From contig JAPLSD010000448.1 of NCBI GenBank assembly GCA_026398835.1, positions 1 to 6,592 on the forward strand: DNA of 6,592 nt, written 5' to 3'. Shown one piece after another: positions 1 through 5,525 of the stretch. The stretch comes from Pseudomonas sp. (GTDB taxonomy: Bacteria > Pseudomonadota > Gammaproteobacteria > Pseudomonadales > Pseudomonadaceae). The translations under genes and the position numbers were made by a program. Below the pieces are notes generated by a model. The model searched no databases. It had not been told where the DNA came from and saw only the letters and a program-made list of their open reading frames with translations. The stretch's first letter is position 1. Each line of letters opens with the position of its first letter.

Positions 1-1
1 G

Positions 2-367
<366 letters not shown>

Positions 368-379
368 AACACGACTCAT

Positions 380-452
380 TGTGGGGGCTGGCTTGCCTGC
401 GAAGGGGCCCACAAGGGCGCCAAAAAGCTTCGCGGGCAAGCCCGCTCCCACA
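380..452. repeat. REP pair (REPIN-like) between iolG and iolH-like gene
   Basis: Two 25-base REP units face each other: 380-404 and 428-452, separated by 23 bases. The right unit, read on the minus strand, begins TGTGGGAGCGGG and contains the hairpin GCGGGC-TT-GCCCGC typical of Pseudomonas. The left unit differs at three of 25 positions; two of these changes (T at 389 and T at 398) face each other in its own small hairpin, giving a T-T mismatch. The two arms can pair into one long hairpin in the RNA. REP pairs of this kind are spread by RAYT transposases and often sit between cotranscribed genes, where they can stabilise upstream RNA or dampen downstream expression. No RAYT gene is present here. 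The right arm ends only 8 bases before the next Shine-Dalgarno sequence. Confidence 0.9.
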
Positions 453-460
453 GGTGATCC

Positions 461-466
461 AGGAGG
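461..466 (+). promoter_or_regulatory. Shine-Dalgarno AGGAGG fixing the iolH-like start
   Basis: A perfect AGGAGG lies 8 bases before the ATG at 475. It decides against the upstream in-frame TTG at 379, which would place the REP pair inside the protein. Confidence 0.9.
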
Positions 467-474
467 ATGAAAAA

Positions 475-1335
475 ATGCGCATCGCACTAGACCCCTACAT
501 GTACCGCAACCTGTCCCTGGGCAAGATGGTCGATAAGGTCGCCGAGCTCGGTTACGAACATATCGAACTGTCTCCGCGGGAAGATTTCCTGCCGTTCTAC
601 AAGGCACCGCGAGTCGACAAGGCGCGGATCAAGGAGTTTCGCAAAGCCCTCAGCGACACCGGGGTGAAACTCTCGTCGCTGCTGCCGATGTACCACTGGG
701 CCGCTGCCGACGAAGGTTTGCGTCAGGCCGCCTTGCGCAACTGGAAGCGTGCGATCCAGATCGCCGTGGAAATGGACTGCGAGCTGGTCAACACCGAGTT
801 CACTGGTCAATCGGACAACCCGCTGGTCTGCGAGAACCAGTTCATGCGTTCCATGGACGAACTGATGCCGGTGTTCGAGCGTGAAGGCATCAAGCTGGAT
901 ATCCAGGCGCATCCCTACGACTTCTGCGAACGCAACAATGAGTCGGTGGACATCATTCGCGGACTGGATCGCGACTGGATCAACTACCTTTACGCAGCGC
1001 CGCACACTTTCTTCTACGACGACGGCAAAGGCGACATCGCCTCGATGCTCAAGTACGCAGGAGAAAAGCTGACCCACCTGATCATCGCCGACACCTACAA
1101 CCACAAAGCCTCATCGGGCCTGCGCTATATCGTCAATCCGCCGGGCGTGACCGCCACCGTGCACCAGCATCTGGACATTGGTCAGGGCGAGGTGGACTGG
1201 GAGGCGTTTTTCAGCACCCTGCGCGAGATCAAGTTCGACGGCATCGCCACAGTCTCGGTGTTCGCCTGGGAAGACCGGCCGGATGAATCCAACCGGATGA
1301 TGCTGGAGCGGGTGACCCGCGAGTTGTGCCGCTGA
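475..1335 (+). CDS. iolH: IolH-like TIM-barrel sugar phosphate isomerase/epimerase
   Basis: This 286-residue protein belongs to the xylose-isomerase-like TIM-barrel superfamily (AP endonuclease 2 fold) that includes IolE, IolI and IolH. The ATG at 475 is chosen for its perfect AGGAGG and its normal family N-terminus, [10 protein letters not shown]. Landmarks are [15 protein letters not shown] (residues 24-38), E108 in NTEF, H146 in QAHPYDF, H177 in APHTF, D206 and H210 in ADTYNHK, the segment [13 protein letters not shown] (230-242) and E266 in FAWED. Superfamily enzymes bind a divalent metal through Glu, Asp and His at the strand ends; these residues are candidates, not demonstrated ligands. 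It is cytoplasmic. The exact reaction of IolH is not well established as far as I know, so the substrate is best called an inositol-derived ketosugar or keto-inositol. The name rests on overall pattern, length and position beside iolG. IolE- or IolI-like activity is the main alternative. REP pairs lie on both sides. Confidence 0.8.
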   Translation: MRIALDPYMYRNLSLGKMVDKVAELGYEHIELSPREDFLPFYKAPRVDKARIKEFRKALSDTGVKLSSLLPMYHWAAADEGLRQAALRNWKRAIQIAVEMDCELVNTEFTGQSDNPLVCENQFMRSMDELMPVFEREGIKLDIQAHPYDFCERNNESVDIIRGLDRDWINYLYAAPHTFFYDDGKGDIASMLKYAGEKLTHLIIADTYNHKASSGLRYIVNPPGVTATVHQHLDIGQGEVDWEAFFSTLREIKFDGIATVSVFAWEDRPDESNRMMLERVTRELCR

Positions 1336-1357
1336 ATCATCTGACTTGCGCGGACCT

Positions 1358-1458
1358 TGTGGGAAGGGCCGGGCGACGTTCGCTTGCCCGCGAAGAAAGC
1401 GCTGCGGTCTGTCAGTTGCACCGCGTTATCGTTCTTCGCGGGCAAGCCCACTCCCACA
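1358..1458. repeat. REP pair with one interrupted arm
   Basis: The right unit (1434-1458) is a standard 25-base Pseudomonas REP in minus orientation, with an A at 1450 where the first REP pair has G. The left unit (1358-1395) has the expected ends, TGTGGGA and GCTTGCCCGCGAAG, but is 38 bases long, so about 13 extra bases lie between them. A 16-base perfect inverted match remains between 1382-1397 and 1432-1447, so the long hairpin can still form with a loop of about 34 bases. It occupies most of the 172-base gap between the iolH-like gene and the oxidoreductase gene and ends 36 bases before the latter's Shine-Dalgarno sequence. A role in RNA stability or attenuation is plausible but not shown. 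Confidence 0.8.
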
Positions 1459-1507
1459 GGAGATGAGCTAGCCCAACAGAATTGGGACATACCTAAGGAA
1501 GCTCTTT

Positions 1508-2560
1508 ATGCGTATCGGACTTGTCGGTTACGGCCATGGCGGTCGTTTTTTTCATGCTCCACTGATCAGCAGTTTGCCCGCCGCGACCTTTGTCGGCGTG
1601 GTGACACGTTCGGCCGAGCGGCGCCAACTGCTGGCAACGGACTACCCCGGCGTGCCGGCCTTCGACACTGTCGGCCAGTTGGTAGACGCCGGGGTCGATG
1701 TACTGGTGGTTTCGACCCCTTTACCTGGACGCCAGGCGCTGTTGCTTGAAGCCATCGGGTACGGCGTGGCGGTGGTCAGTGACAAACCCTTTGCCGCCGA
1801 CGCGCAGCAAGCGGCCGCCCTGATCGCAGCTGCCGAACGGCAAAAAGTGCCATTGAGCGTCTATCAAAACCGTCGCTGGGATTCGGACTTTCTCACCGTA
1901 CGCAAACTTCTGGAGGCCGGTGCGCTGGGGCAGGTCACTCGCTTCGAATCACGGATTGAGCGCTATGCGCCACAGTCGGTGGGCAACGGCAGCGGCGGCG
2001 GATTCCTGCGCGATTTGGGCAGCCATCTGGTGGATCAGGCCACGCAACTGTTCGGGCCGGTGGCGCGGGTCTACGCCGAACTGTATTACGCCCATTCAGG
2101 GCAAGAGTTCGATGACGGCTTCTTTGTTTCGCTGACCCATGCCAATGGTGTGATCTCCCACCTCAGCGGCAGTTGCCTGCAAAACAGTCAGGCACCGCGT
2201 TTTCGGGTCAATGGTACGGCGGGTTGCTACACCGTCGAGGGTCTGGACGGGCAGGAGGCTTCAGCGCTGGCCGGTCTGTCGCCCAGGTCCGAGGGCGAAC
2301 GCTGGGGCGTCGAGGAGCATCGGCGCTGGGGTTGGTTCGAACACGGCGAAGAGCGTGAGCGGATTCCGTCTGAGCGCGGCTGTTGGATTCAGTTCTATTT
2401 GCAGCTGCAAGAGGCGTTGCAGAGCGGTGGCCGACTGCCGGTCGACCCCCGTGATGCATTGGCGACCACCCGCGTGCTGGACGCTGCACACCTCAGTTCG
2501 CAACGGCATCAAGTGGTCGAATTGAATGCGGTTTCCATCGATGGAATAAATTTAGAATAA
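1508..2560 (+). CDS. Gfo/Idh/MocA oxidoreductase, probable scyllo-inositol dehydrogenase type
   Basis: This 350-residue cytoplasmic NAD(P)-dependent dehydrogenase has a Rossmann fold (about residues 1-118) beginning MRIGLVGYGHGGRFFHAP, with GYGHGG as the dinucleotide-binding loop. The family EKP motif appears as SDKPFA (91-96, K93). The C-terminal domain starts with YQNRRWDSDFLTV (119-131) and carries DLGSHLVDQ (169-177), where D169 and H173 are the expected catalytic pair with K93. The NRRWDSDF and DLGSHLVDQ signatures resemble B. subtilis IolW (YvaA, NADP+-dependent scyllo-inositol dehydrogenase) and E. coli YdgJ more than IolG. I infer that it interconverts scyllo-inositol, or another isomer, and scyllo-inosose, feeding the IolG product pool; another cyclitol or sugar substrate cannot be excluded. 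The ATG at 1508 has TAAGGA at 1494-1499, 8 bases upstream. Its TAA (2558-2560) lies inside an operator-like inverted repeat of the next promoter region. Confidence 0.85.
   Translation: MRIGLVGYGHGGRFFHAPLISSLPAATFVGVVTRSAERRQLLATDYPGVPAFDTVGQLVDAGVDVLVVSTPLPGRQALLLEAIGYGVAVVSDKPFAADAQQAAALIAAAERQKVPLSVYQNRRWDSDFLTVRKLLEAGALGQVTRFESRIERYAPQSVGNGSGGGFLRDLGSHLVDQATQLFGPVARVYAELYYAHSGQEFDDGFFVSLTHANGVISHLSGSCLQNSQAPRFRVNGTAGCYTVEGLDGQEASALAGLSPRSEGERWGVEEHRRWGWFEHGEERERIPSERGCWIQFYLQLQEALQSGGRLPVDPRDALATTRVLDAAHLSSQRHQVVELNAVSIDGINLE
2533..2546. promoter_or_regulatory. 14-bp perfect palindrome TTCCATCGATGGAA at gene 3' end
   Basis: The sequence is perfectly self-complementary and lies in the last codons of the oxidoreductase gene, 20 bp upstream of the centre of the next inverted repeat. 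It has TTCC-N6-GGAA form. It may be an operator half of the transport promoter region, but coding constraint (VSIDGI) could also produce it. Confidence 0.3.
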
Positions 2561-2569
2561 AATTCTAAA
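2551..2569. promoter_or_regulatory. Operator-like inverted repeat TTTAGAAT-AAA-ATTCTAAA
   Basis: Eight bases repeat perfectly inverted around three central bases, in a markedly AT-rich island within GC-rich DNA. The site overlaps the oxidoreductase stop codon and lies 5 bp upstream of the candidate -35 box at 2575. The core GAATAAAATTC resembles the general form of sites bound by RpiR-family regulators, which include proteobacterial IolR repressors. That match is from memory and is an inference. The repeat is too AT-rich to be a terminator, and no T-tract follows. Confidence 0.5.
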
Positions 2570-2574
2570 ATTAG

Positions 2575-2603
2575 TTGATATAGAAATTATTTTCCAATAA
2601 AGT
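2575..2603 (+). promoter_or_regulatory. Candidate sigma70 promoter for the inositol transport genes
   Basis: TTGATA (2575-2580, five of six to the -35 consensus) is followed after 17 bases by TAAAGT (2598-2603, four of six to the -10 consensus). This would start RNA near 2610 and give a leader of about 328 bases before the binding-protein ATG. It is the best promoter candidate in the AT-rich island. A weaker alternative is TTGATC (2881-2886) with CATAAA (2904-2909), also 17 bases apart, which would give a leader of only about 22 bases. Confidence 0.5.
2582..2595. promoter_or_regulatory. Candidate IolR-type operator AGAA-N6-TTCC inside promoter spacer
   Basis: AGAAATTATTTTCC lies between the -35 and -10 boxes and contains the near-palindrome GAAATTATTTTC. 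It matches seven of eight fixed positions of GGAA-N6-TTCC, the motif I recall for the RpiR-type IolR of Sinorhizobium meliloti. A repressor here would block RNA polymerase directly. No regulator gene is in the window, so the binding protein is inferred. Confidence 0.4.
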
Positions 2604-2640
2604 CATTTCCAGGTTGCCGACATCAGCGTCCCGATCTGCC

Positions 2641-2653
2641 TCAAGTCACTTGA
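2641..2653. promoter_or_regulatory. 13-bp palindrome TCAAGTCACTTGA
   Basis: Six bases are perfectly inverted around one central C, about 30 bp after the predicted transcription start. It has the size of a downstream operator for a dimeric repressor. No specific regulator is recognised. Confidence 0.25.
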
Positions 2654-2671
2654 AGCAGTGGAGGGCGAACC

Positions 2672-2684
2672 AACAAAAACAAAC
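2672..2684 (+). promoter_or_regulatory. CA motif (Hfq/Crc-type) in leader
   Basis: AACAAAAACAAAC contains two overlapping matches to AAnAAnAA (2672-2679 and 2675-2682), the sequence bound by Hfq with Crc during catabolite repression in Pseudomonas. It lies 12-24 bases before the ATG at 2696 and beside the weak CAGG there, so it would cover that ribosome binding site if used. Confidence 0.5.
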
Positions 2685-2695
2685 AGGTACCGTCG

Positions 2696-2884
2696 ATGAA
2701 AACCTTCAGCACTGCTCTGCATGTTTTACGTACCGCGTTCCACACGCACCGCGACTCGCTTCGCGGTCCGCACCTGTCCATCCCCCTTTCTCTTTCCAGA
2801 CTCCTGTGCGTCGAGCGCAAGGGCGCTGTGGTGTGCTGCATTCCTGGCGCACCGATCGTTCGTTTGCCTGCGCAGGCCAGTTGA
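2696..2884 (+). CDS. Possible 62-residue upstream ORF (leader peptide), doubtful
   Basis: The ORF starts ATG AAA ACC, has a weak CAGG 8 bases upstream and ends in TGA at 2882-2884, 53 bases before the binding-protein start and in another frame. The product, MKTFSTALHVLR onward, has a basic N-terminal half with several His and Arg, then a CVERKGAVVCC segment. I see no domain, clear signal peptide or membrane segment. Its length could be chance in GC-rich DNA. What speaks for it is the position between a CA motif and the structured second half of the leader. Function unknown. Confidence 0.2.
   Translation: MKTFSTALHVLRTAFHTHRDSLRGPHLSIPLSLSRLLCVERKGAVVCCIPGAPIVRLPAQAS
2748..2767 (+). other. 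Leader hairpin, 7-bp perfect stem
   Basis: ACCGCGA pairs with TCGCGGT around the loop CTCGCT. A pyrimidine-rich stretch follows some 13 bases later, but there is no run of T, so it is not a standard terminator. It would be an RNA structure within the leader if the promoter at 2575 is used. Confidence 0.35.
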
Positions 2885-2912
2885 TCCGGTCCAACGCTTT
2901 ATCCATAAAACC

Positions 2913-2920
2913 AACAAGAA
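2913..2920 (+). promoter_or_regulatory. CA motif AACAAGAA upstream of binding-protein start
   Basis: This is an exact AAnAAnAA match, 3 bases before the Shine-Dalgarno GGAG (2924-2927) and 17 bases before the ATG at 2938. In Pseudomonas, Hfq/Crc bound at such a position blocks ribosome loading while a preferred carbon source is present. Only one copy is here, so the effect may be modest. Confidence 0.5.
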
Positions 2921-2937
2921 TGTGGAGACAGAGTTTC

Positions 2938-3864
2938 ATGAAGACCAAGATCCGTTTCACCTCACTCGCCTTATCCCTGATGCTCGCCAGCGGCGCAGCG
3001 TTCGCTGATATGAAGATCGGCGTCAGCATGGCGCAGTTCGATGACACCTGGCTGACTTACCTGCGTGAATCCATGGACCAGCAAGCCAAGTCCATGCCCG
3101 ATGGCGTGACGCTGCAATTCGAAGACGCCCGCAGCGACGTGGTCAAGCAACTGAGCCAGGTTGAAAGCTTCATCAGCCAGAAAGTCGATGCCATCGTGGT
3201 CAATCCGGTGGATACCGCGGCGACCAAAAGGATCACTGAAGCCGCAGTCAAGGCCGGGATTCCGCTGGTCTACGTCAACCGCCGTCCGGACGATCTGAAG
3301 CTGCCCAAGGGTGTGATCACCGTGGCTTCCAACGACCTGGAGGCGGGTGAGATGCAGATGCAATACCTCGCCGAAAAGATGAAAGGCAAGGGCGACATCG
3401 TGATTCTGCTCGGTGACCTGGCCAACAACTCCACCATTAACCGCACCAAAGGCGTCAAAGAAGTACTGGCCAAGTACCCGAACATCAAGATCGAGCAGGA
3501 GCAGACCGGCATCTGGTCGCGGGACAAAGGCATGACCCTGGTGAACGACTGGCTGACCCAGGGCCGTAAATTCGACGCCATCGTCTCCAACAACGACGAG
3601 ATGGCCATCGGCGCCGCCATGGCCCTTAAGCAGGCCGGGGTTGAAAAGGGTAGTGTGTTGATCGCCGGGGTGGACGGTACGCCCGACGGCTTGCGCGCGG
3701 TGAAGAAAGGCGATCTGGCGGTGTCGGTGTTCCAGGATGCCAAAGGCCAGGCCGTGGGTTCTATCGATGCGGCGGTGAAGATGGCCAAGAACGAGCCGGT
3801 TGACCAGGCCGTGTGGGTGCCTTACCGCTTGATCACCCCGGAAAACGTCGATCAGTTCAAATAG
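2938..3864 (+). CDS. Periplasmic inositol/sugar-binding protein of ABC importer (IbpA-like)
   Basis: This 308-residue type I periplasmic binding protein (Peripla_BP_4, RbsB-like) captures the substrate and delivers it to the ATPase-permease complex encoded next. The ATG at 2938 is chosen because it has GGAG 10 bases upstream and starts a clean signal peptide: basic MKTKIR, a hydrophobic core, then AFA before D24, the likely mature N-terminus. Mature landmarks are IGVSMAQFDDTWLTYLRESM (27-46), FEDARSD (61-67), AIVVNPVDT (85-93), YVNRR (112-116), SNNDEMAIGA (217-226), AGVDGTPDG (243-251) and VFQDAKGQ (264-271). By analogy with RbsB, N219, D246 and Q266 and the R115 region would line the sugar pocket. 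MAQFDD, VNPVDT, VYVNR and ANNDEMAIGA-like stretches closely resemble Caulobacter IbpA, a myo-inositol binder. Inositol is therefore the most likely ligand; ribose or another sugar is the alternative. I give no symbol because ibpA is also a heat-shock gene name. Confidence 0.9.
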   Translation: MKTKIRFTSLALSLMLASGAAFADMKIGVSMAQFDDTWLTYLRESMDQQAKSMPDGVTLQFEDARSDVVKQLSQVESFISQKVDAIVVNPVDTAATKRITEAAVKAGIPLVYVNRRPDDLKLPKGVITVASNDLEAGEMQMQYLAEKMKGKGDIVILLGDLANNSTINRTKGVKEVLAKYPNIKIEQEQTGIWSRDKGMTLVNDWLTQGRKFDAIVSNNDEMAIGAAMALKQAGVEKGSVLIAGVDGTPDGLRAVKKGDLAVSVFQDAKGQAVGSIDAAVKMAKNEPVDQAVWVPYRLITPENVDQFK

Positions 3865-3878
3865 CCGGCCCGTTCAAT

Positions 3879-3886
3879 AACAACAA
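3879..3886 (+). promoter_or_regulatory. CA motif AACAACAA between binding-protein and ATPase genes
   Basis: This exact AAnAAnAA match sits in a longer A-rich run, AATAACAACAATAA (3876-3889), 48 bases before the ATPase ATG at 3935 and directly before a stable hairpin. It is the closest match in the window to the commonly cited Hfq/Crc target. Confidence 0.55.
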
Positions 3887-3893
3887 TAAGCAC

Positions 3894-3917
3894 GCAAGGT
3901 GGCTACGGCGGCCTTGC
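3894..3917 (+). other. Stable intercistronic hairpin capped by UACG tetraloop
   Basis: GCAAGGTGGC pairs with GCGGCCTTGC around TACG. In RNA this is a 10-pair stem with one U-G wobble and one G-G mismatch, closed by C(UACG)G, a loop of the extra-stable UNCG class. No T-run follows, so it is not a classic terminator. It lies 4 bases before the ATPase Shine-Dalgarno sequence. Such hairpins often protect the abundant upstream binding-protein RNA from 3' exonucleases and lower expression of the downstream membrane components. Confidence 0.6.
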
Positions 3918-3921
3918 TGAT

Positions 3922-3925
3922 GGAG
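3922..3925 (+). promoter_or_regulatory. Shine-Dalgarno GGAG deciding the ATPase start
   Basis: GGAG lies 9 bases before ATG 3935. The in-frame GTG at 3899 and ATG at 3920 lack well-spaced sites, and the GTG would put the UACG hairpin inside the coding sequence. Confidence 0.65.
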
Positions 3926-3934
3926 TACCTGATC

Positions 3935-5500
3935 ATGTTCGCTTCAGCGACTGCTTCGAGCACCCCGTTGGTGGGTATCCAGCCAACTGCCACACCTGTC
4001 GATGAGCCGTACCTGCTGGAGATTATCAACGTCAGCAAGGGTTTTCCCGGTGTGGTGGCCTTGTCCGATGTGCAACTGCGGGTGCGCCCGGGCTCTGTTC
4101 TGGCCTTGATGGGCGAGAACGGCGCCGGCAAATCGACCCTGATGAAAATCATCGCCGGCATCTACCAGCCGGACGCCGGTGAGCTGCGTCTTCGCGGCAA
4201 GCCAGTGACCTTCGACACACCGTTGGCGGCGCTGCAGGCCGGGATCGCGATGATCCACCAGGAACTCAACCTGATGCCGCACATGAGCATTGCCGAGAAC
4301 ATCTGGATCGGCCGCGAGCAGCTCAACGGTTTCCACATGATCGACCACCGGGAAATGCATCGCTGCACGGCGAAACTGCTGGAGCGGCTGCGGATCAACC
4401 TCGACCCAGAGGAGCATGTCGGCAACCTGAGCATCGCCGAGCGGCAGATGGTCGAGATCGCCAAAGCGGTGTCCTACGACTCCGACATCCTGATCATGGA
4501 CGAACCGACCTCGGCGATTACCGATAAGGAAGTCGCCCACCTGTTCTCGATCATTGCCGACCTCAAGGCGCAGGGTAAGGGCATCATCTATATCACCCAC
4601 AAAATGAATGAAGTGTTCAGCATCGCCGATGAAGTGGCGGTGTTCCGTGACGGCGCCTACATCGGCCTGCAACGGGCCGACAGCATGGACGGCGACAGCC
4701 TCATCTCGATGATGGTCGGTCGTGAACTGAGCCAGTTGTTCCCTGTTCGCGAGAAGCCGATCGGCGATCTGTTGATGTCGGTGCGTGACTTGCGTCTGGA
4801 CGGGATTTTCAAGGGCGTGTCGTTCGACCTGCATGCCGGTGAGATTCTCGGTATCGCCGGGTTGATGGGGTCGGGGCGCACCAACGTCGCCGAAGCGATT
4901 TTCGGCATCACCCCCAGCGACGGTGGCGAAATCAAACTCGACGGTCAGACGGTGCGCATCAGCGACCCGCACATGGCCATCGAAAAGGGCTTCGCGCTGT
5001 TGACTGAGGATCGCAAGCTCAGCGGCCTGTTCCCGTGCCTGTCGGTGCTGGAAAACATGGAAATGGCCGTGCTGCCGCACTACGTCGGTAACGGCTTTAT
5101 CCAGCAGAAAGCCCTGCGTGCCTTATGCGAAGACATGTGCAAGAAACTGAGGGTGAAAACCCCGTCGCTGGAGCAGTGCATCGACACCTTGTCCGGCGGC
5201 AATCAGCAGAAAGCCTTGCTCGCGCGCTGGCTGATGACCAACCCGCGAATCCTGATTCTCGACGAACCGACCCGTGGCATCGACGTCGGCGCCAAAGCCG
5301 AGATCTACCGGCTGATTTCCTGCCTCGCCAGCGAAGGCATGGCGGTGATCATGATTTCTTCGGAATTGCCGGAAGTGCTCGGGATGAGTGACCGGGTCAT
5401 GGTCATGCACGAGGGCGACCTGATGGGCACCCTCGACCGCAGCGAAGCGACCCAGGAGCGGGTCATGCAACTGGCGTCCGGAATGTCTGTGGTTCATTGA
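3935..5500 (+). CDS. Sugar ABC importer ATP-binding protein, two NBDs (RbsA/IatA-like)
   Basis: This 521-residue protein is the cytoplasmic ATPase that powers the importer and carries two fused nucleotide-binding domains, as in RbsA, MglA and Caulobacter IatA. NBD1 has Walker [10 protein letters not shown] (60-68, K66), Q-loop Q109, signature LSIAERQ (165-171), Walker B ILIMDEP (185-191, E190) and switch H222 in ITHK. NBD2 has a degenerate Walker [10 protein letters not shown] (309-317, R315 for Lys), a canonical LSGGNQQK signature (419-426), Walker [13 protein letters not shown] (439-450), and Ser-Ser-Glu instead of the switch His. This asymmetry is usual in the family. The N-terminal 26 residues before the first NBD strand are low-complexity and slightly longer than in RbsA. 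The start at 3935 rests on GGAG at 3922; 3920 or 3899 would add 5 or 12 residues. The gene follows the binding protein by 70 bases and precedes the permease by 78, so cotranscription is likely. Substrate is inferred from the binding protein. Confidence 0.92.
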   Translation: MFASATASSTPLVGIQPTATPVDEPYLLEIINVSKGFPGVVALSDVQLRVRPGSVLALMGENGAGKSTLMKIIAGIYQPDAGELRLRGKPVTFDTPLAALQAGIAMIHQELNLMPHMSIAENIWIGREQLNGFHMIDHREMHRCTAKLLERLRINLDPEEHVGNLSIAERQMVEIAKAVSYDSDILIMDEPTSAITDKEVAHLFSIIADLKAQGKGIIYITHKMNEVFSIADEVAVFRDGAYIGLQRADSMDGDSLISMMVGRELSQLFPVREKPIGDLLMSVRDLRLDGIFKGVSFDLHAGEILGIAGLMGSGRTNVAEAIFGITPSDGGEIKLDGQTVRISDPHMAIEKGFALLTEDRKLSGLFPCLSVLENMEMAVLPHYVGNGFIQQKALRALCEDMCKKLRVKTPSLEQCIDTLSGGNQQKALLARWLMTNPRILILDEPTRGIDVGAKAEIYRLISCLASEGMAVIMISSELPEVLGMSDRVMVMHEGDLMGTLDRSEATQERVMQLASGMSVVH

Positions 5501-5525
5501 CGGTTCAATGCATTTAAACGGTTTC

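Larger units (their letters stand above)
2604..2937 (+). other. Long untranslated leader of the binding-protein gene
   Basis: This stretch holds no gene I recognise. From left to right it contains a 13-bp palindrome TCAAGTCACTTGA (2641-2653); an A-rich CA motif (2672-2684) just before a possible upstream ORF starting at 2696; a hairpin with a perfect 7-bp stem ACCGCGA/TCGCGGT and 6-base loop (2748-2767); a pyrimidine-rich stretch (about 2780-2798); a small hairpin AGCGC-AAGG-GCGCT (2814-2827); a 12-bp palindrome GCCTGCGCAGGC (2866-2877); and a second CA motif (2913-2920). No intrinsic terminator with a T-tract is seen. The frame of the binding protein is open through much of the leader (from a TTG near 2614), but no signal peptide or family match occurs before 2938, so I treat that as high-GC openness. 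Confidence 0.5.

Noticed and set aside
379..474. N-terminal extension of the IolH-like gene to 379 (TTG start, reading WGLACLRRG)
   Set aside because: The extension is a translation of the REP unit itself. The perfect AGGAGG and the family N-terminus fix the start at 475.
1472..1486. Short inverted repeat CCCAA-CAGAA-TTGGG before the oxidoreductase gene
   Set aside because: A 5-bp stem is expected by chance in a gap of this length, and no promoter elements accompany it.
1357..1749. 130-residue ORF on the + strand
   Set aside because: It begins inside a REP unit and then overlaps the oxidoreductase gene in another frame. It has no family features.
2748..2798. Intrinsic terminator formed by the leader hairpin and following pyrimidines
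   Set aside because: The tract is mixed C and T, starts about 13 bases after the stem and lacks a run of T.
2614..2937. 108-residue N-terminal extension of the binding protein
   Set aside because: It would bury a clear signal peptide inside the protein. The Shine-Dalgarno sequence and signal peptide support ATG 2938.
4859..4885. Arg in place of Lys in the second Walker A motif as a sign of a broken ATPase
   Set aside because: A degenerate second nucleotide site is normal in the RbsA/MglA family, and the LSGGNQQK and Walker B motifs are intact.
3944..5080. 378-residue minus-strand ORF opposite the ATPase gene
   Set aside because: It is a mirror of strong GC third-position bias. It is rich in His, Gln, Asp and Val without domains, and the + strand is a textbook ABC ATPase.
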